Source: Chryseomonas sp014190935 (GTDB taxonomy: Bacteria > Pseudomonadota > Gammaproteobacteria > Pseudomonadales > Pseudomonadaceae). Taken from it: 64,000 nt of DNA. Within the stretch, counting starts at the first letter, position 1; each line of letters opens with the position of its first letter. The notes below the pieces were generated by a model, which searched no databases, had not been told where the DNA came from, and worked only from the letters and a program-made list of their open reading frames with translations. Shown here one piece after another: positions 18,686-26,658 of the stretch. The DNA is taken from positions 1,116,001 through 1,180,000 of the forward strand of contig NZ_JACHVV010000002.1 of the NCBI RefSeq assembly GCF_014190935.1, written 5' to 3'. Made by a program: the position numbers and the translations under genes.

Positions 18686-18841
18686 TCAGGCCTTGTCGTC
18701 GGCCTGCTCGTCGTGGTCCTTGAGCGCAGGTTTCTTGCCCGGTTGCGGCGCGTGCTCGGCATCGGGTGCGATGTCCTCGCCCTGATGCTTCTTTTCCTGC
18801 TGCACTTTCTTGTCGTGGGCGACGTTACGTGGGTCAGTCAT
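18686..18841 (-). CDS. Small charged hypothetical protein (51 aa)
   Basis: An ATG preceded by GAGGATG opens a 51-residue frame beginning MTDPRNVAHDKKVQQEKK. The product is very hydrophilic, rich in Lys, Asp, Gln and Glu, lacks Cys and Trp, and is probably disordered. Small proteins of this composition occur in Pseudomonas, but I cannot assign a function. A hairpin follows the stop. It is convergent with the EamA gene. The ribosome site and composition make it a likely real gene. Confidence 0.7.
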   Translation of the reverse strand: MTDPRNVAHDKKVQQEKKHQGEDIAPDAEHAPQPGKKPALKDHDEQADDKA

Positions 18842-19011
18842 GGGACATCCTCGCTCGGTAGATCATCGGGGTACCCGTCGCCGCGTCACGCACGCCGTGT
18901 CGCGGCGGGATAAGGCTTCGAGCGAGCCGGCGTGCAGCCGTTCCGGTGCGCCGACGAAACGCTCTGGGGCGCGCCCTCTGCCCCTTCACCCCGAGCGCAA
19001 TAGCCGGCGGC

Positions 19012-20025
19012 TCAATACTTCAATCGCCGCTCCTTGGACGGTGGATAGCCAAAGTAGGCCGAGTATCTCTTGCTGAAGTGGGTGACCGAGGTGAAGCCGC
19101 AGGCCACCGCCACCTCCAGCACCGACAGGGTGGAATGCTGCAGCAGGCGGCGCCCCTCGGTGATGCGCAACTCGAGGTAATAGCGCATGGGCGCGGTGTC
19201 GAGCTGCTCGCGAAACAGCCGCTCGACCTGGCGCCGCGAGCGGCCGGCGTAGTCGCACAGCTGCTCGATGGTCAGGGGCTCCTCGATGTTGGCCTCCATC
19301 AGGGTCACCACCTCGCGCAGCGGCGGGGTCATCTGCACCTTGAGCGTCGGATTGACCTGGCGAAAGCGCGATTCCTCGAAAGCCAGGATGTTGACCAGGC
19401 CATCGGCCAGGGCGCTGCCGCACTGGGCACCGATCCATTCGAGAAAGAGGTGGAAGGCGCCGCTGGGACTGGCCGCGGTGAGCCGATCGCGATCCAGCAC
19501 ATGACTTTCCGCCGAGGTCTTGCAACCGCGCACCCGTTCGCTGAAGGCGCTGCGCTGCTCGGGATGGATGGCGCAGCGATAGCCGTCCAGCATCCCGGCC
19601 TGGCCCAGTTGCCAGGCGCCGTTCCACAGGCCGCAGAGGGTCACCTGCTGCTTGGCCGCGCGCAGCAGTAGCGCCTTGAGCCGCGGATCCAGCTCCAGCG
19701 GCGTCCGCAGGCCGCCACAGACCACCAGCAGGTCGAAGCGGGCCTGCTCCGCGGCGCGGTAGTCGCCATCCGGGCGGATGACGATGCCGAGGTCGCTGAG
19801 CACCTCGGCGCCGGTCGGGCTGTAGGTCCGGGTGGCGAAGGTCCCGGCGGCCAGCAGATTGGCGGTGACCAGGGTATCCAGCGCCTGGGTGAAGGACGGC
19901 AGGGAAAAGTGATCGAGCAGGATGAAGCCGACCAGCCGGGAAAACTCCGGCCGCGGTCGCGTCGACTGCAACTGCAGGTAGTTCTTGCCCTGGATACCGC
20001 TGCCAAAGGTTCTTGAATCGATCAC
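19012..20025 (-). CDS. GlxA-type AraC-family regulator (GATase1-like domain plus AraC HTH)
   Basis: Regulator of 337 residues. Residues about 30-190 form a DJ-1/PfpI-like amidotransferase-fold domain (VGFILLDHFSLPSF, LLVVCGGL, LCGLWNGAWQLGQAG). The C-terminal 100 residues carry an AraC double helix-turn-helix with IEQLCDYAGRSRRQVERLFRE split by the expected spacing, ending in the GFTSVTHFSKRYSAYFGYPPS signature. This architecture is shared by Pseudomonas ArgR, GbdR and CdhR, which sense arginine, glycine betaine or carnitine. Translation starts at GTG. It is divergent from lysP (248-base gap), so an amino-acid signal is plausible, but the inducer is unknown. Confidence 0.88.
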   Translation of the reverse strand: MIDSRTFGSGIQGKNYLQLQSTRPRPEFSRLVGFILLDHFSLPSFTQALDTLVTANLLAAGTFATRTYSPTGAEVLSDLGIVIRPDGDYRAAEQARFDLLVVCGGLRTPLELDPRLKALLLRAAKQQVTLCGLWNGAWQLGQAGMLDGYRCAIHPEQRSAFSERVRGCKTSAESHVLDRDRLTAASPSGAFHLFLEWIGAQCGSALADGLVNILAFEESRFRQVNPTLKVQMTPPLREVVTLMEANIEEPLTIEQLCDYAGRSRRQVERLFREQLDTAPMRYYLELRITEGRRLLQHSTLSVLEVAVACGFTSVTHFSKRYSAYFGYPPSKERRLKY

Positions 20026-20273
20026 GCTGCGTTGCCTTCTCCGACCTTGGGCTCATGCTAGCCGAAGCGCGGCCCGCCAATGATCGGACTGCGACAGTCG
20101 CGCACCGACGACCGCCATCCCACCTGGCGCCCTTAGCCTGCTAAGCTTCGCCGCTTTTTTGCCGCTGCCCGCGCAGGTGGCGGCAGGCGGTGCGTACATC
20201 GCCCTGCGCCCCATGACCGCGAATGGCCGCCAGAGCCAACGTCCGGCCCCTTCAACTGCCAGCTGGAAACCCC

Positions 20274-21728
20274 ATGTCCACCGCCTCTCCGAGTCTGCAG
20301 CGTCGGCTCAAGCCCCGTCACCTCAACATGATCGCCATCGGCGGCTCCATCGGCACCGGGCTGTTCGTCGCCTCCGGCGCCACCGTGGCCACCGCCGGCC
20401 CGGGCGGTGCCCTGGCGGCCTATGCGCTGATCGGCCTGATGGTCTATTTCCTCATGACCAGCCTCGGCGAGATGGCCGCCTACCAGCCGGTGTCGGGTTC
20501 CTTCTCCATCTATGGCAGTCGCTTCGTCGAAGACGGCTTCGGCTTCGCCCTCGGCTGGAACTACTGGTACAACTGGGCGGTGACCATCGCCGCCGAACTG
20601 GTGGCGGCGCAGCTGGTGATGGGCTTCTGGTTTCCCGAGGTGCCGGGGCTGCTCTGGAGCGCGCTGTTCCTTGGCCTGATGTTCCTGCTCAATGCGGTGT
20701 CGGTGCGCGGCTTCGGCGAGAGCGAATTCTGGTTCGCGCTGATCAAGGTAACCACCGTGGTGGTCTTCATCGGCCTGGGCCTGGCCGCCATCCTCGGCAT
20801 CTTCAGCGGCATCGAGCCGCCGGGGCTTTCCGTCTTCACCCAGGGCGAGGCGCCCTTCGTCGGCGGCCTGCAGGCCATGGTCGGGGTGGCCATGATCGCC
20901 GGCTTCTCCTTCCAGGGCACCGAGCTGATCGGCATCGCCGCCGGCGAATCGGAAAATCCGCGCAAGAACGTGCCCATCGCCATCCGCCAGGTGTTCTGGC
21001 GCATCCTGATGTTCTATGTGCTGGCGATCTTCGTCATCGGCATGCTGATCCCCTACACCGATCCGCGCCTCCTGCAGAACGACGCCACCGACGTCTCCGT
21101 CTCGCCGTTCACGCTCCTGTTCGAGCGCGCCGGCCTGGCCTTCGCCGCCAGCCTGATGAACGCGGTGATCCTCTCGGCGGTGCTCTCCGCCGGCACCTCG
21201 GGCATGTATGCCTCGACGCGGATGCTGCACAGCCTGGCCGAACAGGGCAAGGCGCCGCGCCTGTTCGCCCGCGTCTCGCGCAATGGCGTGCCGCGCAACG
21301 CGCTGCTCGCCACCACCGCCGTGGGCGCCCTGTGCTTCTTCACCTCCCTGGTGGGCGACAAGGCGCTCTATGGCTGGCTGCTCAACACCTCGGGCATGTG
21401 CGGCTTCATCGCCTGGCTGGGCATCGCCGTGTCCCACTATCGCTTCCGCCAGGGCTACCTGGCCCAGGGTCGCCGCCTGGAAGACCTGCCCTATCGCGCC
21501 AAGCTGTTTCCCTTCGGACCGCTGCTGGCCTTCGCCCTCTGCCTGGTGATCACCCTGGGGCAGAACTATGCCGCCCTGTTCGGTCCCAAGGGCATCGACT
21601 GGCTGGGCCTGGCCGCCACCTACATCAGCCTGCCGCTGTTTCTCGCCGTCTGGCTGGGTTATCGCTTCAAGCACGGCAGCCGGCTGGTGAAGCTCAAGGA
21701 CATGGACGTCAGCCCGAGCGGCGACTGA
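20274..21728 (+). CDS. lysP: Lysine-specific permease (LysP-like)
   Basis: Amino acid-polyamine-organocation permease of 484 residues with about 12 membrane helices. Long stretches match E. coli LysP: HLNMIAIGGSIGTGLFVASG near residue 16, LGWNYWYNWAVTIA near 96 and FQGTELIGIAAGESENP near 218. The start at 20274 agrees with the LysP N-terminus; the open frame extends to 20223 without family support. A GntR regulator follows on the same strand and a GlxA-type regulator is divergent. E. coli LysP imports lysine; the substrate here is assumed by similarity. Confidence 0.93.
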   Translation: MSTASPSLQRRLKPRHLNMIAIGGSIGTGLFVASGATVATAGPGGALAAYALIGLMVYFLMTSLGEMAAYQPVSGSFSIYGSRFVEDGFGFALGWNYWYNWAVTIAAELVAAQLVMGFWFPEVPGLLWSALFLGLMFLLNAVSVRGFGESEFWFALIKVTTVVVFIGLGLAAILGIFSGIEPPGLSVFTQGEAPFVGGLQAMVGVAMIAGFSFQGTELIGIAAGESENPRKNVPIAIRQVFWRILMFYVLAIFVIGMLIPYTDPRLLQNDATDVSVSPFTLLFERAGLAFAASLMNAVILSAVLSAGTSGMYASTRMLHSLAEQGKAPRLFARVSRNGVPRNALLATTAVGALCFFTSLVGDKALYGWLLNTSGMCGFIAWLGIAVSHYRFRQGYLAQGRRLEDLPYRAKLFPFGPLLAFALCLVITLGQNYAALFGPKGIDWLGLAATYISLPLFLAVWLGYRFKHGSRLVKLKDMDVSPSGD

Positions 21729-21817
21729 ACGACCAGCCGCAACCCGCCGCGCCGACTGCGCCCGGCGGGTCCCGTGCTAGCATCCCGGACCTTTCCGGTC
21801 GACTCGCCAGCGCTGCC

Positions 21818-22696
21818 ATGGGCAACACCCTCGCCTCCCAACTGATTCCCGACATCCTCACCTACATCGCCTCGCACCAGCTGGCGGTGGGCACCCGGCT
21901 GCCCGAGCGCACCCTGGCCGAACGGCTGCGGGTGTCGCGCTCGCCGGTGCGCAGCGCCCTGCAGCAGATGGCCGACCAGGGCCTGCTGGCGCGACATCCC
22001 GAGGGCGGCTTCGCCGTGGCCGCCGCGGCCCTGGACGCCACGCCCCAGGCGCGCGAAGAGGTGTCCGCCAGCGAACGCCTGTACCTGACCATCGCCCGTG
22101 ACCGCATCGAAGGCGAGTTGCCGCTCAAGGTCACGGAAAACGAGCTGATCCGCCGCTACCAGGTCACCCGCGGGCAACTGGCCGACATCTTGAGGCGCAT
22201 CGTCCAGGAAGGCTGGGCCGAGCGCCTGCCGGGCTACGGCTGGAGTTTCGTCGAAGGCCTCACCTCGCCCGACGCCTATGCCCAGAGCTATCGCTTTCGC
22301 CTGCTGCTGGAACCGGCCGGCATCCGCGAGGCCGGCTTCACCCTGGATGCCGGCGAATTGCGCCGCTGCCGCGACGAGCAGGCGCTGCTGGCTGCGGGCC
22401 GGGTGTTCGAAGCCTCGCCGGCGGAGATCTTCGACGCCAACACCCGCCTGCACGAGACCATCGCCCGCTGCTCGGGCAATGCCTTCATCCTCGATGCGCT
22501 GCGCCGGCTCAATCGCCTGCGCCGCTTGATCGAATACCAGAAGTCGGTGGATCGCGAGCAGGCCCAGCGCCGCTGCCAGGAGCACCTGGAGCTGATCGAT
22601 CTGCTGCTGGAGGATCGCCGTGAAGACGCCGCGGCCTTCATGACCCGGCACCTGGGCAACGCGCTGCAGGAAAAGCAGGCCACGGCCGCGCGCTGA
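21818..22696 (+). CDS. GntR-family regulator with two winged helices and FCD domain
   Basis: Regulator of 292 residues. Unlike common FadR-type proteins it appears to have two winged-helix units in tandem: residues about 5-70 (LPERTLAERLRVSRSPVRS) and about 88-150 (VTENELIRRYQVTRGQLADI). An all-helical FCD ligand domain follows (LLLEPAGIREAG, NTRLHETIARCSGNAFI, HLELIDLLLEDRREDA). It lies 89 bases after lysP on the same strand and may regulate it. A 142-bp palindromic repeat begins 61 bases after its stop. The start is the first ATG of the domain. Confidence 0.87.
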   Translation: MGNTLASQLIPDILTYIASHQLAVGTRLPERTLAERLRVSRSPVRSALQQMADQGLLARHPEGGFAVAAAALDATPQAREEVSASERLYLTIARDRIEGELPLKVTENELIRRYQVTRGQLADILRRIVQEGWAERLPGYGWSFVEGLTSPDAYAQSYRFRLLLEPAGIREAGFTLDAGELRRCRDEQALLAAGRVFEASPAEIFDANTRLHETIARCSGNAFILDALRRLNRLRRLIEYQKSVDREQAQRRCQEHLELIDLLLEDRREDAAAFMTRHLGNALQEKQATAAR

Positions 22697-22757
22697 GCCT
22701 GCGGCGCCAAGGGCCTGCCTGCGAGGGCGCGGGAGCGTTAGACTTGCCGACTTTCCC

Positions 22758-22899
22758 AGAGCCTATCCAACGTCTACTGCGCGTCGGCCAAACGGCGTTG
22801 AAAATGGCTTCGGAATGCTCATTTACTACCTGTAAACTCCGCTTCCTCAGCCATTTTCGCCTTGTTTGTCTCTAGCTCGTGAGACGTTGAACAGGCTCT
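22758..22899. repeat. 142-bp imperfect palindromic element, copy 1
   Basis: Almost the whole 142 bases fold back on themselves. The outer arms are AGAGCCTATCCAACGTCT and its near-complement ending GGCTCT; an inner stem is GAAAATGGCT with AGCCATTTTC. A second copy of identical length lies at 29419-29560. It fills the gap between gntR and yejK. It resembles a MITE or a large REP-type element; no transposase is nearby. Confidence 0.85.
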
Positions 22900-22917
22900 C
22901 AGCTAACCGAGTCCGCC

Positions 22918-23925
22918 ATGCCGATCCGTCACGCCATCGTCCATCTGATCGACAAGAAGCCCGACGGCCAGCCCGCGACCCTGCACGCGCGGGACGCCAC
23001 ACTTACCGACTCCCAGGCCATCGAGAATCTGCTGGCCGATCTCAACGACAGCTACAACGCCAAGCCGAACAAGGCCTGGGGCCTGTTCCACGAGGAATCC
23101 GGCGCCTATCCCTTCAGCGGCTGGCTCCATGCCTACCTGGAAGGCGAACAGGATTTCGTCGCCTTCAGTCGCCAGGCCGTGGAACACCTCAAGGGGCTGA
23201 TGGAGAGCAGCAACCTCTCCACCGGCGGCCATGTGCTGTTCGCCCAGTACCAGCAGGGCATGACCGACTACCTGAGCATCGCCCTGCTGCACCACAGCGA
23301 GGGGGTGACCGTCACCGAGAAGCTGGAGGTGGCCCCGGCCAAGCACCTGGACCTGGGCCAGCTGCACCTGGCGGCGCGGATCAACCTCTCGGAGTGGCGC
23401 AACAACAAGCAGTCGCGCCAGTACATCTCCTTTATCCGCGGCAAGGGCGGCAAGAAGGTCTCGGACTACTTCCGCGACTTCATCGGCTGCCAGGAAGGCG
23501 TCGATGCCAAGGGCGAGACCCGTACCCTGCTCAAGGCCTTCAGCGACTATGTGGAGAGCGAGGACCTGCCGGAAGAGGCCGCCAAGGAAAAGACCGACAC
23601 CCTGGTGGACTACGCCAGCAGCCAGGCCAAGCGCGGCGAGCCCATGGCCCTGGACGCCCTCTCCGAGTTGATGGACGACGAGGCACCGCGCGCCTTCTAC
23701 GACTACATCCGCAACAAGGATTACGGTCTGGCGCCGGAGATCCCGGCGGACAAGCGCACCCTCAACCAATTCCGCCGCTTCACCGGTCGTGCCGAGGGGC
23801 TGTCGATCAGCTTCGAGGCGCACCTGCTGGGCTCGCGCATCGAATACGACGAAGGCCAGGATCTGCTGATCATTCGCGAGGTGCCGACCCAGCTGAAAGA
23901 CCAGCTGAAGCGGCGCAAGGACTAG
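22918..23925 (+). CDS. yejK: Nucleoid-associated protein YejK/NdpA
   Basis: Nucleoid-associated protein of 335 residues, matching the NdpA/YejK family in length and sequence throughout (MPIRHAIVHLIDKKPDG at the N-terminus, GLFHEESGAYPFSGWL, SKYISF-like SRQYISFIRGKGGKKVSDYF, RIEYDEGQDLLII near the end). The family is found on the E. coli nucleoid; its precise role is unclear. The ATG is preceded only by a weak ribosome site. A palindromic repeat ends 18 bases upstream, so the promoter must lie in or before the repeat. A terminator follows about 80 bases downstream. Confidence 0.94.
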   Translation: MPIRHAIVHLIDKKPDGQPATLHARDATLTDSQAIENLLADLNDSYNAKPNKAWGLFHEESGAYPFSGWLHAYLEGEQDFVAFSRQAVEHLKGLMESSNLSTGGHVLFAQYQQGMTDYLSIALLHHSEGVTVTEKLEVAPAKHLDLGQLHLAARINLSEWRNNKQSRQYISFIRGKGGKKVSDYFRDFIGCQEGVDAKGETRTLLKAFSDYVESEDLPEEAAKEKTDTLVDYASSQAKRGEPMALDALSELMDDEAPRAFYDYIRNKDYGLAPEIPADKRTLNQFRRFTGRAEGLSISFEAHLLGSRIEYDEGQDLLIIREVPTQLKDQLKRRKD

Positions 23926-24002
23926 GACCGCCGGGCCGCTGGACACCCGGGGTTGCAAACGAAGTCACCGATCGGGCGCCCCCGGCTGGACAGCGGCCGG
24001 CC

Positions 24003-24032
24003 AAAGGGGGCACAAGATGTCCCCTCTTTTCC
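24003..24032 (+). terminator. Rho-independent terminator after yejK
   Basis: AAAGGGGGCA, loop CAAGA, TGTCCCC with one G-U pair, then TCTTTT. It follows the yejK stop by 77 bases and precedes the next ATG by 25 bases, so the downstream gene may depend on readthrough or a promoter overlapping this site. Confidence 0.65.
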
Positions 24033-24056
24033 TTATCTGCCGAAAAAGTCGAAACC

Positions 24057-24494
24057 ATGAGCCAGTACCCCTTCGAACGCCGCATCGTCATCACCCTGCA
24101 ATCGAACAACGAGCTGACACTCGACGCCGCCCTCGACCAGGCCGTGTCGCGCATCAAGCAGGGCGAGATCCACGGTGGTGACGAAGGCCTGGCCACCGCC
24201 TACAGCTTCCATGTGGACACCGTCGCCGAAGGCCCCTCCGGTCCGGTGGACCTGGGCGAATACCTGGGTCGTCCGGCGACCAAGGCCGAGCAGAGCGTGG
24301 TGGACAGTGGCGTCATCCCGCGCTTCCGCCTGGGGCAGGAGGTGGCCGTGCAACTGGGCAATGGTGCGATCAAGCCCAGCAGCATCCAGGAAGTGCGCCT
24401 CTTCCCCCAGGTCGAAGGCCCCTGCTGGCTGTACCTGGTGGAAGAGCGTGTCCACCGCGACTACCTGCCGGCCAAGAAGCTGCGGGCGATCTGA
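24057..24494 (+). CDS. Hypothetical protein (145 aa)
   Basis: Unrecognised 145-residue soluble protein starting MSQYPFERRIVITLQSNNEL. No signal peptide or membrane segment. It has alternating charged and hydrophobic stretches (FRLGQEVAVQLGNGAIKPSSI, then WLYLVEERVHRDYLPA) suggesting a mixed alpha/beta fold, and only one Cys. Codon use fits the neighbours. The ATG lies 25 bases after a terminator-like hairpin and lacks a clear ribosome site. The 101-bp repeat array begins 12 bases after its stop. No function proposed. Confidence 0.7.
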   Translation: MSQYPFERRIVITLQSNNELTLDAALDQAVSRIKQGEIHGGDEGLATAYSFHVDTVAEGPSGPVDLGEYLGRPATKAEQSVVDSGVIPRFRLGQEVAVQLGNGAIKPSSIQEVRLFPQVEGPCWLYLVEERVHRDYLPAKKLRAI

Positions 24495-24506
24495 AGACAT
24501 CTTGGC

Positions 24507-25049
24507 GTTGGGCTTCGCTGCGCTCAACCCAACCTACCGGCCCGCGTAGGTTGGGTTGAGACGGCTCCAGCGTCGAAGCCCAACAGCCCCACGCACGGCC
24601 CGACAATGTTGAGCTTCGCTGCGCTCAACCCAACCTACCGGCCCGCGTAGGTTGGGCTGAGACAGCTCCATCGTCGAAGCCCAACAGCCCCGCGCACGGC
24701 CTGACACCGTTGGGCTTCGCTGCGCTCAACCTACCAGCCGCGTAGGTTGGGTTGAGACGGCTCCATCGTCGAAGCCCAACAGCCCCACGCACGGCCCGAC
24801 ACCGTTGGGCTTCGCTGCGCTCAACCCAACCTACCAGCCGCGTAGGTTGGGTTGAGACGGCTCCAGCGTCGAAGCCCAACAGCCCCGCGCACGGCCCGAC
24901 ACTGTTGGGCTTCGCTGCGCTCAACCCAACCTACCGGCCCGCGTAGGTTGGGTTGAGACGGCTCCAGCGTCGAAGCCCAACAGCCCCGCACACTGCCTGA
25001 CACCGTTGGGCTTCGCTGCGCTCAACCCAACCTACCAACCGGCGTAGGC
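24507..25049. repeat. Tandem array of five 95-101-bp palindromic repeats plus a partial sixth
   Basis: Units begin at 24507, 24608, 24709, 24804, 24904 and 25005; the last is cut after about 45 bases. Each full unit has nested inverted repeats: outer GTTGGGCTTCG with CGAAGCCCAAC, inner CTCAACCCAACCTAC with GTAGGTTGGGTTGAG. A unit-specific tail of about 23 bases (CAGCCCC...GCCCGACA) separates them. Unit 3 lacks about 5 bases of one inner arm. This fills the whole gap between the 145-residue gene and the convergent 302-residue gene; no other element is seen. Motifs like this are common dispersed repeats in Proteobacteria. Confidence 0.92.
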
Positions 25050-25940
25050 AGCGATCTGGCGATAGAGCGACAGCGCCGGCGCCGTCGTCGTGCCGGTCAT
25101 CTGGGTAAGGATGCTGCCATCCAGCGCGGTGCTCGCGCCGGCGTTCTGCCCGTCCGCCGGTTGCGTCGTCCATTGGGGCGTGCCATCCGCCCCGCTGGTG
25201 ACGGCAAAGGTCGGCGCCGACAGCGCGGCCGTTTCCTGAGCCGCCGCCGTCGCCACCCCGCCAGCGCTCAGGCCATCGATGAGCTGGATGTTCAACTGAC
25301 CCGATTGCCAGTCTGGCGCGCCCGGATTCAGGGTCCTGAGGATGCCGGCATCTTCGGTGGCGGCAGGCGCCCAGTTCCAGGACGCGGCACCGTGGTCCTG
25401 CGAAGAAAGATCGGCATAGGCGAGGTTGGCGCCATCGGTGCCACGCTGCGCCCCTTCGAAATAGGCCAGCTGACGTTCGGCCGGGGTGAAGGTACCGGAG
25501 TCGTCACCCGCGATCCGGGTCAGGCTGTCACTGTCCAGATTGGCGAAGGGATCCTGGGTGGAGGCATCGGCGAAGCGGCTGTCGGCCCCGTAATAGCCCA
25601 CCAGCAGATGATTGGCCGCCTGCTTGGCCAGTTGCACGCGGTCGGCACTGGCGCCCTGGGGCAGTTCACCGAGCACGGCGGCGTCGGTGCCCTGGCTGCG
25701 GATCTGCTGCTGGAGGATCTGCATGAAGCCGTCGAGATCGGCATTGCCACTCGACTGCCCCGGCAGCAGACCGGCGATCAACTGGGCGGCAGGAGACAGG
25801 TCCACGGCGACGGCGCTGCCACTGGACGCAGCGTCAGCCTGACCGCTGTCGGCCGTGGGTATGGTCTGGTTGCCGGTCGTGCCTGGACTGGCAGGTCGAG
25901 TGCCTGCCGTCGTTGTCTGCATCTGGCTGTCGATCGCCAT
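25032..25940 (-). CDS. Hypothetical Ala/Thr/Gln-rich protein (302 aa)
   Basis: Unrecognised 302-residue protein beginning MAIDSQMQTTTAGTRPAS. It is rich in Ala, Gly, Thr, Gln and Asp, has no Cys that I can see, and lacks a signal peptide and membrane segments. A more ordered middle region (LDGFMQILQQQIRSQG, AKQAANHLLVGYYGADSRF) is flanked by low-complexity tails, a pattern seen in some secreted or surface-associated proteins, but that is only a resemblance. GGAGGG lies upstream of the ATG; a GTG one codon earlier is also possible. The last four residues and the stop codon lie within the repeat array, so the natural C-terminus may have been altered. Confidence 0.65.
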   Translation of the reverse strand: MAIDSQMQTTTAGTRPASPGTTGNQTIPTADSGQADAASSGSAVAVDLSPAAQLIAGLLPGQSSGNADLDGFMQILQQQIRSQGTDAAVLGELPQGASADRVQLAKQAANHLLVGYYGADSRFADASTQDPFANLDSDSLTRIAGDDSGTFTPAERQLAYFEGAQRGTDGANLAYADLSSQDHGAASWNWAPAATEDAGILRTLNPGAPDWQSGQLNIQLIDGLSAGGVATAAAQETAALSAPTFAVTSGADGTPQWTTQPADGQNAGASTALDGSILTQMTGTTTAPALSLYRQIAAYAGW

Positions 25941-26061
25941 CACGTCTGCACCCTCCGGCCGCCCAAGCGGCTCGCCTCAGCCTCCCTTATGCCAGGGCAG
26001 CCTTAGGCTTTGCTTAGCGCCGGAGGAAATCGGCAAAAGAACGCAGGTGTCGCGACCGATC

Positions 26062-26577
26062 CTAGGCCCGGCGCTCCCAGACCTCGCAGGCATAGGCAGG
26101 ACGGTCTTCTTCGGCGGCGTGCTCCTGCCGCGAGACGAGCGCCCACTCGGCCTCGTTCCAGGCGGGAAAGAACACATCCCCGGCCGGCGCCAGGGCGACG
26201 CGGGTCAGGTAGAGCCGCTGGGCCACCGGCAGGGCCTCGGCGAACAGCTGGGCGCCGCCGATCAGCATGATCTCACTGGCCTCGCGCTCCCGCGCCCAGG
26301 CTTCGGCGCGCTCCACGGCAGCGGCCAGCGAAGCCCGTACCTCGGCACCTTCGGCCACCAGATCAGTCTGACGGGAGACCACCAGATTCAGCCGGCCCGG
26401 CAGCGGGCGGCCCAGGGAGTCCCAGGTCTTGCGACCCATGACCAGCGGCTTGCCGAGGGTCACGGCCTTGAAATATTTGAGTTCCGCCGGCAGGTGCCAG
26501 GGGAGACGATTGTCGATGCCGATGACGCCGTTGTCGGCCACGGCGACGATCAGGCTCAGGGGAAGAGAGGTTTTCAT
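26062..26577 (-). CDS. folA: Dihydrofolate reductase
   Basis: Reduces dihydrofolate to tetrahydrofolate with NADPH. The 171-residue product has the family core: SLIVAVADNGVIGIDNRLPWHLPAEL near the N-terminus (split over the substrate loop), VMGRKTWDSLGRPLPGR near residue 46 and IMLIGGAQLF near 103. Length is normal. It is divergent from the DUF2868 gene 81 bases away. The folA / DUF2868 / DUF3482 neighbourhood also occurs in other Pseudomonas, which supports the host assignment. Confidence 0.95.
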   Translation of the reverse strand: MKTSLPLSLIVAVADNGVIGIDNRLPWHLPAELKYFKAVTLGKPLVMGRKTWDSLGRPLPGRLNLVVSRQTDLVAEGAEVRASLAAAVERAEAWAREREASEIMLIGGAQLFAEALPVAQRLYLTRVALAPAGDVFFPAWNEAEWALVSRQEHAAEEDRPAYACEVWERRA

Positions 26578-26658
26578 GGTGACAGAGCATAACAGAGGCG
26601 TTAACAGCCAGGGCGCCAGGGACTATGCTCGGCGTTTTTGCCGCAAGGGCGCCGACGC

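Noticed and set aside
20159..22696. An 845-codon plus-strand frame running from before lysP through the GntR gene.
   Set aside because: Only its last 293 codons are a real gene; the first part is an alternative frame of lysP.
24507..25049. The tandem array as a CRISPR locus.
   Set aside because: Repeats are about 101 bp, contiguous and internally palindromic, with no unique spacers and no cas genes.
24370..25173. Several short open frames in the 24.5-25.05 kb repeats.
   Set aside because: They consist of repeat-derived peptides (for example LVGWVERSEAQR) on both strands without ribosome sites.
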